This document shows positions 34,898 through 43,229 of a DNA stretch of 64,000 nucleotides, piece after piece. This stretch comes from Roseiarcus sp963823165 (GTDB taxonomy: Bacteria; Pseudomonadota; Alphaproteobacteria; Rhizobiales; Beijerinckiaceae). Each line of letters starts with the position of its first letter. The stretch's first letter is position 1. The stretch lies in NCBI GenBank assembly GCA_963823165.1, contig CAWGKV010000002.1:183035-247034 (forward strand), given 5' to 3'. The position numbers and the translations under genes were made by a program. The notes under the pieces were generated by a model. It was given only the letters and a program-made list of their open reading frames with translations. It made no database searches and was not told the DNA's origin.

Positions 34898-36538
34898 ATG
34901 ACCGGGACCACGGCGCTGACGGACCTGCCTGAGTGGAAGGCCCTTCAGGGGCACTATGAGAGCGTCAAGGATCTGCACCTACGTGCGCTGTTCGCCAGCG
35001 ACGCGGGGCGCGAGGATCGTTTCGCCGTCGAGGCCGCCGGGCTTTTCCTCGACTTTTCGAAAAACCGTATCACGGACGAGACCGTTCGCCTGCTCGTCAG
35101 CCTCGCCCGGGCGCGCCGGGTCGAGGCGCGGCGCGACGCGATGTTCTCGGGCGAGAAGATCAACGTCAGCGAGAACCGCGCCGTGTTGCATGTGGCGCTC
35201 CGGGCGCCTCGCGACGAGCATATTCTCGTCGACGGCAAAGACGTGGCGCCCGAGGTGCATTCCGTCCTCGACCGGATGGCTGCCTTTTCCGACAAGGTGC
35301 GATCGGGCGCCTGGACCGGGCACAGCGGCAAGCGCGTTCGCAACGTCGTCAATATCGGGATCGGCGGCTCCTATCTCGGCCCGGAGATGGCTTATCGCGC
35401 GTTGCGGCAATTCAGGGATCCCGCCCTCGATGTCCGCTTCGTCGCCAACGTCGACGGCGCCGACTTCGCCAAGGCCACGCATGATCTCGACCCGCACGAG
35501 ACCCTCTTCATCATCGCGTCCAAGACCTTCACCACGCTGGAGACGATGACCAACGCGGCGCTGGCGCGCCGGTGGGTGCTGGCCGCGATCGGCGCCGAAG
35601 AGGGGCTCAAGCGCCATTTCGTCGCTATTTCGACCAATACCGAGGCGGTGGCCAAGTTCGGCATCGACACCGCCAACATGTTCGGCTTCTGGGATTGGGT
35701 CGGTGGGCGCTACTCGATGGATTCCGCCATCGGGCTATCCACCATGATCGCTGTCGGGCCCGAGAACTTCCGTTCGATGCTCGCCGGCTTCCACGCGATC
35801 GACGAGCATTTCCGCACCGCTCCGCCGGAGCGCAACATGCCGATGCTGATGGGGCTGCTGACGGTCTGGTACAACAATTTCTTCGGCGCGCAGACGGTCG
35901 GAATCATGCCCTACGCCGCCGATCTCTCGCGCTTCCCGGCCTACCTGCAGCAGCTCCAGATGGAGAGCAACGGCAAGCACGTCGACCTCGACGGACGGGT
36001 CTTGGACGTCCAGACCGGTCCGATCATCTGGGGCGAGCCGGGGACCGACGGCCAGCATTCGTTCTACCAGCTCATCCATCAAGGCACGAAGCTGGTCCCG
36101 TGCGACATGATCGGCTTCTGCCATCCGTTGAGCCCGGTCGCCGAGCAGCACGACCTCCTGATGGCGAACCTGTTCGCCCAGGCCGAGGCGCTCGCCTTCG
36201 GCAAAACGGCGGATGAGCTTGCGGCGGAAGGGTCGGACCCGGCCCAGACGCCTTTCCGGGTCTGCCAGGGCAACCGCCCGACCAACGTCATCCTGGCCGA
36301 CCGGCTCACTCCGCACACGCTCGGCGCACTGGTCGCGCTCTACGAGCACAACGTGTTCACGCAAGGCGCGATCTGGGGTATCAACTCGTTCGACCAGTGG
36401 GGCGTCGAGCTCGGCAAGGTCCTCGCGAAGCGCATCGCGCCCGAGCTTGCGGCCGGACCGGAGCCCGCTCTTGCGCACGACGGCTCGACCAACGCACTCA
36501 TCCGGCGCTACCGGCGCCTGCGCGGCGCAGGCGGATGA
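34898..36538 (+). CDS. pgi: Glucose-6-phosphate isomerase
   Basis: A 546-residue phosphoglucose isomerase. Family blocks are NIGIGGSYLGPEMAYRAL, the SIS-type ASKTFTTLETMTNA, WDWVGGRYSMDSAIGL (signature around residue 270), the EPGTDGQHSFYQLIHQG active-site histidine region, and the C-terminal catalytic lysine region SFDQWGVELGK. It interconverts glucose 6-phosphate and fructose 6-phosphate, joining the operon's oxidative enzymes with glycolysis and gluconeogenesis. Confidence 0.95.
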   Translation: MTGTTALTDLPEWKALQGHYESVKDLHLRALFASDAGREDRFAVEAAGLFLDFSKNRITDETVRLLVSLARARRVEARRDAMFSGEKINVSENRAVLHVALRAPRDEHILVDGKDVAPEVHSVLDRMAAFSDKVRSGAWTGHSGKRVRNVVNIGIGGSYLGPEMAYRALRQFRDPALDVRFVANVDGADFAKATHDLDPHETLFIIASKTFTTLETMTNAALARRWVLAAIGAEEGLKRHFVAISTNTEAVAKFGIDTANMFGFWDWVGGRYSMDSAIGLSTMIAVGPENFRSMLAGFHAIDEHFRTAPPERNMPMLMGLLTVWYNNFFGAQTVGIMPYAADLSRFPAYLQQLQMESNGKHVDLDGRVLDVQTGPIIWGEPGTDGQHSFYQLIHQGTKLVPCDMIGFCHPLSPVAEQHDLLMANLFAQAEALAFGKTADELAAEGSDPAQTPFRVCQGNRPTNVILADRLTPHTLGALVALYEHNVFTQGAIWGINSFDQWGVELGKVLAKRIAPELAAGPEPALAHDGSTNALIRRYRRLRGAGG

Positions 36539-36554
36539 ATGCGAGGTTTCGGCG

Positions 36555-37364
36555 ATGCCTGACACGATCTCCCTGGCCGCGCCCGACGGCTCGCTCGCCG
36601 AGGCGACCGTCTATCCGGACCTTTCGGCGCTGATCGCCGGCGCCGCCGAATGCGTCGCCCGTTCGGCGGCCGAAGCGATCGCCGCGCGCGGCTCCTTCAG
36701 CATTGCGCTCTCCGGAGGCAACACCCCGAGGCCGGTCTATCAGCGTCTGGCCTCGGCCGCCATCGACTGGACCCGCGTGCATGTGTTCTTCGGCGACGAG
36801 CGTTGCGTGCCGCCCCAGGATCCGCGCAGCAACTACCATATGGCGAAAGTCGCGCTGCTCGACCACGTTGCGATCCCGCCCGAGAACGTCCACCGCATGC
36901 GCGGAGAGGACCCTCCGGAAAAGGCGGCCGAGGCCTACGCCGTCGAGCTGCGCAACGCCCTCGGCGAAGGCGGACGGCTCGACCTCGTCCTCCTCGGCCT
37001 CGGTCACGACGGACATACGGCCTCGCTTTTTCCTGGCCTTGCCGCCGTGACCGAGACGCGGCGCGCAGTGATGGAGGCCTATGTCGAATTCGTCGGCATG
37101 TGGCGGCTGACGCTGACGCCGCCGATCATCAATGCCGCACGCCTGGTCGTGTTCCTCGTGTCGGGCGACGACAAGGCGGATGTTCTGCGTCGCGTGCTGC
37201 AGGGACCGCGGCAGCCGGTCGTGCTGCCGGCCCAGGCCGTTCGCCCGGCCGAGCGGCCGCCGCTCTGGCTGGTCGACGCCGCGGCGGCGGCGAAGCTGGA
37301 TCGGCGGACGGCGCGCTACCGGCAGGCCGCAGCCGGAGCCGCGCGGCGGGGCGCGAAACCGTGA
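36555..37364 (+). CDS. pgl: 6-phosphogluconolactonase
   Basis: A 269-residue lactonase of the Pgl (DevB) family. FSIALSGGNTPRPVYQRLA is the sugar-phosphate-isomerase-like signature, then FFGDERCVPPQDPRSNYHMA and LVLLGLGHDGHTASLFPG are the two further conserved blocks. It hydrolyses the lactone made by Zwf. The start at ATG 36555 is 14 bases after the pgi stop. The stop overlaps the GTG start of the following GH15 gene in a GTGA. Confidence 0.92.
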   Translation: MPDTISLAAPDGSLAEATVYPDLSALIAGAAECVARSAAEAIAARGSFSIALSGGNTPRPVYQRLASAAIDWTRVHVFFGDERCVPPQDPRSNYHMAKVALLDHVAIPPENVHRMRGEDPPEKAAEAYAVELRNALGEGGRLDLVLLGLGHDGHTASLFPGLAAVTETRRAVMEAYVEFVGMWRLTLTPPIINAARLVVFLVSGDDKADVLRRVLQGPRQPVVLPAQAVRPAERPPLWLVDAAAAAKLDRRTARYRQAAAGAARRGAKP

Positions 37365-39739
37365 CCGAGGCGCCGGGTCGGCCGGGAATTCCTCCTCGCT
37401 GGACGTCGAGCGCGAAGAGCGGCGTCGGCACGGCGTTGTCGGACACGAGCCGCGTCTGGTTCACCATCAGCCACGGCATTCTCAACGAAGTCTACTACCC
37501 GAGGGTCGATCAGGCCTGCATTCGCGACCTCGGCCTGATCGTCACCGACGGGGCAAGCTTCTTCGCTGAGGAAAAGCGCGATTGCGAAGTGGTCGTCGAG
37601 TCGCTCGAGGACGGCGTCCCCGCCTTCCTGCTGACGAGCGTCCATCGAGGCGGCCGGTTTCGCATCCTCAAGCGGGTGATCGCCGACCCACGCAGTTGCT
37701 CGGTGCTGATGCAGATCCGCCTCGAGGACCTTGCCGGCGGGCTGCGCCTCTTCGCCCTGGCGGCGCCGCATCTGGTGAACGCCGGCGCCCACAACAGCGG
37801 CTGGCGCGGCGACTACAAAGGCCGCGGCATGCTGTTCGCGCACGGCGCCAAAACCCATCTGGCCATGGCCGCCGATCAGCCGTTCATCGCCAGTTCGGTT
37901 GGCTTCGTCGGCGCCTCGGACGGCTGGGGCCAGCTCTTCCGCGACCACCGGCTGATCGAGCAATACGACACCGCGACCGACGGCAATATCGCCCTCACCG
38001 CCGAGCTGGCGAAAGGCCCGGACGGCGCCTCGGTTCTTGCCCTCGGCTTCGGTCGGTCGTCCGCGGAGGCCGGCTACCACGCCCTGGACTCGCTGCAGAC
38101 CCCATTCGAAACGATCCTCAACGATTACGCGGCCGGCTGGCGTTCCTGGCAAGCCTCGCTGCGCTCGCTCGAGCGGCGGGCGCGGGGCCACAACTTGTAT
38201 CGCGTCAGCACGGCCGTGCTGCGCAGCCACGAGGACCCTACGTTCCCCGGCGGCTTCATCGCCAGCCTTTCGATCCCCTGGGGTTTCAGCAAGAGCGACG
38301 ACGACCTCGGCGGCTACCATCTGGTCTGGCCGCGCGACCTCTGCGAGACTGGGGGAGCGCTTCTGGCCTGCGGCGGGGATTCGCACGTGAGGCGCATCCT
38401 GCGCTACCTGAGGGCGACGCAGGAGTCCGACGGGTCCTGGCAGCAGAACTTCTGGCTCGACGGCACGCCCTTCTGGCGCGGCCTGCAGCTCGACGAATGC
38501 GCCTTCCCGGTCCTGCTTCTGGACATGGCCTGGCGCTCGGGCGCGCTTCGGTTTCCGGACTTGCCCCCTTACTGGCCGATGGTCCGGAAAGCCGCCGCCT
38601 TCGTCATGCTGAACGGGCCCAGAACCAGGCAGGATCGGTGGGAGGAGAACGCCGGGTACACGCCCTTCACGCTCGCTGTCGCCGTCGCCTCGCTGCTCGC
38701 CGCGGCAGAAATCGCCGAGGCCCTGGAAGTCGAGGCGGCGCCGGCGTTGTTCCGCGACACGGCCGACGCCTGGAACGAGCAGATCGAAGACTGGGTGTAT
38801 GTGCGGGATACGCCGCTCGCCCGCGAATCCGGCGTGGCGGGCTATTACATCCGCATCGCGCCGGAAGCCGGTGGCGACGGCGGCCCCGACCCTCACGGGC
38901 AGGTTCCCGTGCGCAACCACGAGGCTGGTGACTGCGTCGTTTCCGCCGACGCGCTCGTCAGCACGGACGCCCTCGCGCTCGTGCGGTTCGGCCTGCGCGC
39001 GCCGAACGACCCGCGCATTCTCGACACCGTCGCGGTCATAGACAAGGTGTTGAAGGTCGACCTCCCGCAGGGGCCGGGCTGGCATCGTTACAATTTCGAC
39101 GGCTACGGCGAAAAGGCGGACGGTCGGCCGTTCGACGGCGTCGGCGTCGGCCGCGTCTGGCCGTTGCTGGCCGGCGAGCGAGCCCACTATGCGCTCGCCG
39201 CTGGCCGGAGGGTCGAGGCGGAGGCGCTCCTCGCCACGATCGAAGCGCAGACCAGTTCCGGCGGCCTCATGCCGGAGCAGGTATGGGACGGGCCTCCGAT
39301 CCCTTCCCGGGAGCTGGCCCCAGGCGCGCCGTCCGGTTCGGCGATGCCGCTGGTGTGGGCGCATGCCGAATACGTCAAGCTGTTGCGGTCGCTGACGGAC
39401 GGCGCCGTGTTCGATATGCCGCCCCACACGACGCGCCGCTACCTGCATGGCGGGCATCAGGCGCGCTGCCGCCCGTGGCGGGAGGATGCCCCTGTCGCGG
39501 CGATTCCGGCCGGGCGGGTGCTGCGTCTCGACTTCGCCCAGCCGACGATGGTGCTCTACACCCGCGACGACTGGGGCACGCAGGCCGACGCCAAGACGAA
39601 AGACACCGGGCTCGGCCTGTTCGTGGCGGAGATCGGCACGGAAGGCATGACGGCGGGCCAGCGCATCGTCTTCACTTGGCGCGACGCCGGAACCGGCGCG
39701 TGGCGCGGCCGCAACTTCGAAGTCGCGATCGCGGGCTGA
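37361..39739 (+). CDS. Glucoamylase/glucodextranase-like glycoside hydrolase family 15
   Basis: A 792-residue GH15 enzyme with an N-terminal glucodextranase-type beta-sandwich domain (about residues 15-285, with WFTISHGILNEVYYPRVDQA) and a C-terminal (alpha/alpha)6 barrel. In the barrel, GGYHLVWPRDLCETGGALLA is the conserved substrate-side block and a catalytic Glu is expected in WEENAGYTPF. There is no signal peptide, so it probably acts inside the cell, releasing glucose from glycogen-type polymers to feed the preceding zwf-pgi-pgl genes. It uses GTG at 37361 overlapping the pgl stop; 237 open codons upstream in the same frame are only the shadow of pgl. Confidence 0.88.
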   Translation: MTEAPGRPGIPPRWTSSAKSGVGTALSDTSRVWFTISHGILNEVYYPRVDQACIRDLGLIVTDGASFFAEEKRDCEVVVESLEDGVPAFLLTSVHRGGRFRILKRVIADPRSCSVLMQIRLEDLAGGLRLFALAAPHLVNAGAHNSGWRGDYKGRGMLFAHGAKTHLAMAADQPFIASSVGFVGASDGWGQLFRDHRLIEQYDTATDGNIALTAELAKGPDGASVLALGFGRSSAEAGYHALDSLQTPFETILNDYAAGWRSWQASLRSLERRARGHNLYRVSTAVLRSHEDPTFPGGFIASLSIPWGFSKSDDDLGGYHLVWPRDLCETGGALLACGGDSHVRRILRYLRATQESDGSWQQNFWLDGTPFWRGLQLDECAFPVLLLDMAWRSGALRFPDLPPYWPMVRKAAAFVMLNGPRTRQDRWEENAGYTPFTLAVAVASLLAAAEIAEALEVEAAPALFRDTADAWNEQIEDWVYVRDTPLARESGVAGYYIRIAPEAGGDGGPDPHGQVPVRNHEAGDCVVSADALVSTDALALVRFGLRAPNDPRILDTVAVIDKVLKVDLPQGPGWHRYNFDGYGEKADGRPFDGVGVGRVWPLLAGERAHYALAAGRRVEAEALLATIEAQTSSGGLMPEQVWDGPPIPSRELAPGAPSGSAMPLVWAHAEYVKLLRSLTDGAVFDMPPHTTRRYLHGGHQARCRPWREDAPVAAIPAGRVLRLDFAQPTMVLYTRDDWGTQADAKTKDTGLGLFVAEIGTEGMTAGQRIVFTWRDAGTGAWRGRNFEVAIAG

Positions 39740-39754
39740 AGCTGTGGCGGCCCG

Positions 39755-40339
39755 TCACGTTTCCTGGCGTCTTCGCTCGCGCACCCACCAATAGAGGACG
39801 AGAAGCCCAATCAGCGCAACGCCGATGAGCAGCAGCAGCAGGGCGGATTCCTCGACCCATGCGGCGATCGGCACGGCGACCGCGAGGAAGGCGCCGGTCA
39901 CGCAGAGCTTCCAGGCCCGCACATTCAGGCCGGAAACGAACACGCCGAGCGCCAGCAGCGTCAGGAGCATGAGGCCGGTCGCATTGGCCTCGATCGAACT
40001 TTCCGCGTTTGTTTCATTGATCAGGTACATCGCGATCAGCACCGCCGCCCATTGCAGGACCTGGATGACGATCATGGCGATCCGCTCGCTGCTCCGGGTG
40101 TGACGCCATCCCGCGACAATGCAGATGACGCCGATGATTGGGGTCACATACTCCCAATAGGTCGTTTTTGGAGCGTTGGAGATGCTTTCCCAGCTGACGC
40201 CGATCAGGGTGAGCACGATGATCGCGGCGTAGGGAAGCTCCTCGATCAATCCCCACCAGACCGGCCGCGGCTCGAGCGGCTCAGGCGGAATGTCGATTGC
40301 TGGGCCGGGTCGAATGTCGGGTGGGATGTCGGAGGCCAT
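39755..40339 (-). CDS. Multi-pass membrane protein of unknown function
   Basis: A 194-residue protein with a proline-rich N-terminus (PPDIRPGPAIDIPPEPLEPR) and five predicted membrane helices, ending in a basic RERRRQET tail. The sequence is not a family I recognise. It is convergent with the GH15 gene and divergent from the hydrogenase operon, with about 245 bases between it and the protease gene. Confidence 0.7.
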   Translation of the reverse strand: MASDIPPDIRPGPAIDIPPEPLEPRPVWWGLIEELPYAAIIVLTLIGVSWESISNAPKTTYWEYVTPIIGVICIVAGWRHTRSSERIAMIVIQVLQWAAVLIAMYLINETNAESSIEANATGLMLLTLLALGVFVSGLNVRAWKLCVTGAFLAVAVPIAAWVEESALLLLLIGVALIGLLVLYWWVRERRRQET

Positions 40340-40529
40340 GCTGAAGCTCTTTCATCGCGGTCGCCGCTGGGCGGGCTGTTGAACCAAGCCGACGTTAGCA
40401 AAAAAGACTGCCGCGCGAACTCCCCCGTCTCCTGGCGTAACGCGCCCGCTCTCGCGCCCCGGCCCTTCATGATGGATCACGCGCCGAGTGTGCTGCTTTG
40501 ACGCATCGCTATTTTGGCCCCACCTTTAT

Positions 40530-40569
40530 ATACATGTATTTGAATATAAGCGAGATGGTCGAGTCGACC
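40530..40569. promoter_or_regulatory. Palindromes in the leader of the hydrogenase operon
   Basis: ATACATGTAT (40530-40539) is a perfect dyad in an AT-rich stretch, 40525-40550, and GGTCGA-G-TCGACC (40557-40569) is a second one just before the ribosome site of the first gene. The AT-rich part probably contains the operon promoter. No sigma54-type TGGCAC-N5-TTGC was found here. Confidence 0.35.
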
Positions 40570-40583
40570 GGGGCCGCAAAAAA

Positions 40584-41057
40584 ATGCGCGAGAAGGTTCT
40601 CGTACTGGGGCTGGGCAACACGCTGCTCGCCGACGACGGAATCGGTCCGCATGTCATAGCCGCTTTTGGGCGAGCCCATGCAAAGGCGGGGGCGGCGCCG
40701 GTCGTCATCCTCGACGGCGGCACGCTCGGCCTGTCGCTCTTGCCGGAAATCGAAACCGCGACAGCCTTGATCGTGGTGGACGCCGCCAGTTTCGGCGGAG
40801 CGCCGGGCGAGGTCAAGGTGTTCGACGAAGACGCAATGGACGCCAGGCTCGGCGCGGCGAAAACGTCGGCGCACGAGCTTGCGCTCGCCGATTTGATCGG
40901 CGCCGCGCGGCTGAACGGTCTCCTGCCGGAGCGCAGGGCCCTCGTCGGCATAGCCCCAGGCTACGTCGGATGGGGGCTCGCGCCCACGCCGGCGGTCGCC
41001 GCGAGCATTCCGCTCGCCTGCGCGGAGATTGAAGGCCTCATTGAGAAATGGGCATGA
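40584..41057 (+). CDS. hynD: [NiFe]-hydrogenase maturation protease
   Basis: A 157-residue endopeptidase of the HyaD/HybD family that removes the C-terminal tail of the large subunit after nickel insertion. VLGLGNTLLADDGIGPHV is the N-terminal block, with Asp at the nickel-binding position where HybD has Glu. LIVVDAASFGGAPGEV carries the second acidic ligand, and SAHELALADLIGAARL the histidine. ATG 40584 starts right at the domain. First gene of the hydrogenase operon; its stop overlaps the next start as ATGA. Its likely target is the tail after His566 of the 44547 gene product. Confidence 0.87.
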   Translation: MREKVLVLGLGNTLLADDGIGPHVIAAFGRAHAKAGAAPVVILDGGTLGLSLLPEIETATALIVVDAASFGGAPGEVKVFDEDAMDARLGAAKTSAHELALADLIGAARLNGLLPERRALVGIAPGYVGWGLAPTPAVAASIPLACAEIEGLIEKWA

Positions 41058-41455
41058 ACAGCCGCCAAACCGCGCCGGGCCTGACCGGAATGGCTGAAGC
41101 CGTGCTGAACGAGATCGCGTCGCTGGCGGCGAAACACGCCGCCGACGGCGACGTGACGGCGATCGAGCTGACGTCGATGCCGCTCACGCGCCAGGACCGC
41201 GCCGAGATCGAGGCGCGCCTCGGCCGAGGGGAGGTCGAGGCTGCGGTCGAAGCAGCGGGACGCACGGAAGTATGGGAGACGGCCTACGCCGGCGTCTGGT
41301 TCGTCCGCCATTTCGGCGGCGGCGGCAACGTCGCGACTGAGACGATCGAGATCTGCCCCGCTCCCAGGATCCTGTTCAGCCACCCCGACGACCGGATCGC
41401 CGCAGCGACGCGTCTTGGCGAAGACCTGCGCGCGAAGCAAGCGCCGGCCGGGTGA
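41054..41455 (+). CDS. HupH-type hydrogenase expression/formation protein
   Basis: A protein of about 133 residues matching the HupH/HyaF C-terminal domain. The characteristic block is MPLTRQDRAEIEARLGRGEV followed by TEVWETAYAGVWFVRHF and IEICPAPRIL. Full HupH proteins are about twice this length, so this is a domain-only form. HupH/HyaF proteins assist maturation of the small subunit or Fe-S transfer. ATG 41054 overlaps the protease stop; ATG 41048 is an alternative. It is followed immediately by the small subunit gene. Confidence 0.8.
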   Translation: MNSRQTAPGLTGMAEAVLNEIASLAAKHAADGDVTAIELTSMPLTRQDRAEIEARLGRGEVEAAVEAAGRTEVWETAYAGVWFVRHFGGGGNVATETIEICPAPRILFSHPDDRIAAATRLGEDLRAKQAPAG

Positions 41456-41463
41456 AGGAGACC

Positions 41464-42573
41464 ATGATGGCCGCAAGTCTTTTGATGCCGCGGACGCCCG
41501 GCCCGACGCTCGGGGAAAGCTTGCAGCGGCGCGGCGTATCGCGCCGGGCGCTGTTGAAATATGCGAGCTACCTCGGCGCGCTGATGGCGCTGCCGGCCTC
41601 GGCCACCCAAGCCTTCGCCGAAGGCCTCGCCAGCGCCCGCCGCCAGTCGGTAATCTGGCTGTCGTTCCAGGAGTGCACCGGCTGCACGGAGTCGGTCACG
41701 CGCCCGTTCTCGCCGACGTTCGAGAGCCTGATTTTCGACCTCGTCTCGCTCGACTACCACGAGACGCTGCAAGCGGCGTCGGGCGAGGCGGCCGAGCAAG
41801 CGCGCCTGAAGGCGATGGCGGACAACAAGGGCAAATATGTCGTCGTCGTCGAAGGCGCGATCCCCGCCAAGGACGGCGGCGTCTATTCGACCATCGCCGG
41901 GCAGACCAACCTCGACATGCTGAGGGACACGGCGAAGGACGCGCTCGCGGTCGTCGCGGTCGGCTCCTGCGCCTCGTTCGGCGGCATCCCCAAGGCCAAT
42001 CCGAACCCGACCGGCGCCGGACCCGCTTCGCAGTTCGTCACCGACAAGCCGGTGATCAACATCCCCGGCTGCCCGCCGATCGCCGAGGCCATGGCCGGCA
42101 CGATCGCCTACATGATCGCGTTCGGCAAGCTCCCGGACCTCGACCAGCTCGGGCGCCCGAAAGCCTTCTACGGCGAGACGATCCACGACCGCTGCTACCG
42201 CCGGCCGTTCTACGAGCGCGGCGAATTCGCCGACAGTTTCGACGACGAGGGCGCGCGGCGCGGCTATTGCCTGTTCAAGGTGGGCTGCAAGGGACCCGTC
42301 ACCTACAATTCCTGCGCGACGCTGAAGTGGAACGGGGGCGTGTCCTTCCCGATCCAGTCCGGTCACGGATGCCTCGGCTGCTCCGAACCGGACTTCTGGG
42401 ACCAGGGCGGCTTCTATCGGCCGCTGTCGGCGCCGCTTCACGATCTCGGGCTGCCGCTGGCGGCGGCCGGCGCGGCCGGCCTCGCCCTCGGCGCCGGCGC
42501 CGCCTGGACGGCGCGGCGCCATCTGGCGAACCGGGGAAGAGAGCCGGCCAAGCCCGAGGGAGGCAAAGCATGA
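41464..42573 (+). CDS. hynS: [NiFe]-hydrogenase small subunit with Tat signal and C-terminal anchor
   Basis: A 369-residue small subunit. The Tat signal is SRRALLKYASYLGALMALPA (from residue 26). Fe-S ligands appear as ECTGCTES (Cys71, Cys74), VGSCASFGGI and NIPGCPP for the proximal cluster, DRCYRR and YCLFKVGC for the distal, and CKGPVTYNSC/CLGC for the medial cluster. The residue after CT in ECTGC is Gly, so the extra proximal cysteine of oxygen-tolerant hydrogenases is absent. A C-terminal hydrophobic helix anchors it in the membrane. ATG 41464 follows AAGGAG; the GTG at 41452 is less likely. Electrons pass to Isp1/Isp2 encoded next. Confidence 0.92.
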   Translation: MMAASLLMPRTPGPTLGESLQRRGVSRRALLKYASYLGALMALPASATQAFAEGLASARRQSVIWLSFQECTGCTESVTRPFSPTFESLIFDLVSLDYHETLQAASGEAAEQARLKAMADNKGKYVVVVEGAIPAKDGGVYSTIAGQTNLDMLRDTAKDALAVVAVGSCASFGGIPKANPNPTGAGPASQFVTDKPVINIPGCPPIAEAMAGTIAYMIAFGKLPDLDQLGRPKAFYGETIHDRCYRRPFYERGEFADSFDDEGARRGYCLFKVGCKGPVTYNSCATLKWNGGVSFPIQSGHGCLGCSEPDFWDQGGFYRPLSAPLHDLGLPLAAAGAAGLALGAGAAWTARRHLANRGREPAKPEGGKA

Positions 42574-43229
42574 CCATGCTCGATTTCGCCCGAGGGCCGG
42601 CGCTCGAGGCCTCGCTCGTCATCTTCGTCGCCGGAACGATCTGGCGCCTTCTCGGCGCGCTCCTGCTGCCCTGGCGGCTGATCGCGGCGGAGCCGCGAAA
42701 AGGCGCGCCGCCGCTGTTCGTCGCGGCGCTGAAGGGCGTCGTGGTCAAGCTCTGGCCGTACGAGCCGTTTCAGAAGTCCGGCGTGGTGCAGTTCGTCAAC
42801 GGCTACATCTTCCATATCGGACTGGCGATCGTCGTCTTCCTGTTCGCGCCGCATATCCTCTTCATCAAGAGCCTGACCGGGCTGAGCTGGCCGGGCCTGC
42901 CGAACAATCTGATCATGATGGTCGGCGTCGTCACCGCCGCCTCGCTTCTCGTCGCGCTCGCCTTCCGGCTGACGAGCCCGGTGTTGCGCCTCATCTCCCG
43001 CGCCGACGATTACATCAGCTGGCTGATGACCTTCCTGCCGGTCGCCACGGGATTGCTGGCCTCGGCGCATCTCGGCCTCCGCTTCGAGACGCTCTTGACC
43101 CTGCATCTCCTGAGCCTCTGCGCCTTCTTCATCTGGTTCCCGTTCGGCAAGCTGATGCATGCCTTCCTGTTCGTCTTCTCGCGCGGGATGACGGGCATTC
43201 GCATGGGACAGCGGGGGGCCGCGATATGA
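42570..43229 (+). CDS. isp1: Hydrogenase Isp1-type membrane cytochrome b
   Basis: A 219-residue protein with five hydrophobic segments, resembling the NarI-like cytochrome b family. Histidines that could bind haem b lie in FHIGLAIV, FAPHILFIK, SAHLGLRF, TLHLLSL and KLMHAF. It starts in an ATGA overlap with the small subunit and its stop overlaps the Isp2 start. The gene order small subunit-isp1-isp2-large subunit defines the Isp-type (group 1e) hydrogenases, in which Isp1 passes electrons from the periplasmic enzyme through the membrane. Confidence 0.85.
   Translation: MTMLDFARGPALEASLVIFVAGTIWRLLGALLLPWRLIAAEPRKGAPPLFVAALKGVVVKLWPYEPFQKSGVVQFVNGYIFHIGLAIVVFLFAPHILFIKSLTGLSWPGLPNNLIMMVGVVTAASLLVALAFRLTSPVLRLISRADDYISWLMTFLPVATGLLASAHLGLRFETLLTLHLLSLCAFFIWFPFGKLMHAFLFVFSRGMTGIRMGQRGAAI

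Noticed and set aside
36650..37360. Long upstream extension of the glucoamylase frame
   Set aside because: It overlaps the whole of pgl in another frame, is Arg/Ala-rich and has no family pattern. The GTG overlap start at 37361 fits the enzyme.
40500..40583. A sigma54 promoter for the hydrogenase operon
   Set aside because: TGGCCCCACCTTTATA lacks the GG/GC spacing and bases of the TGGCAC-N5-TTGC pattern.
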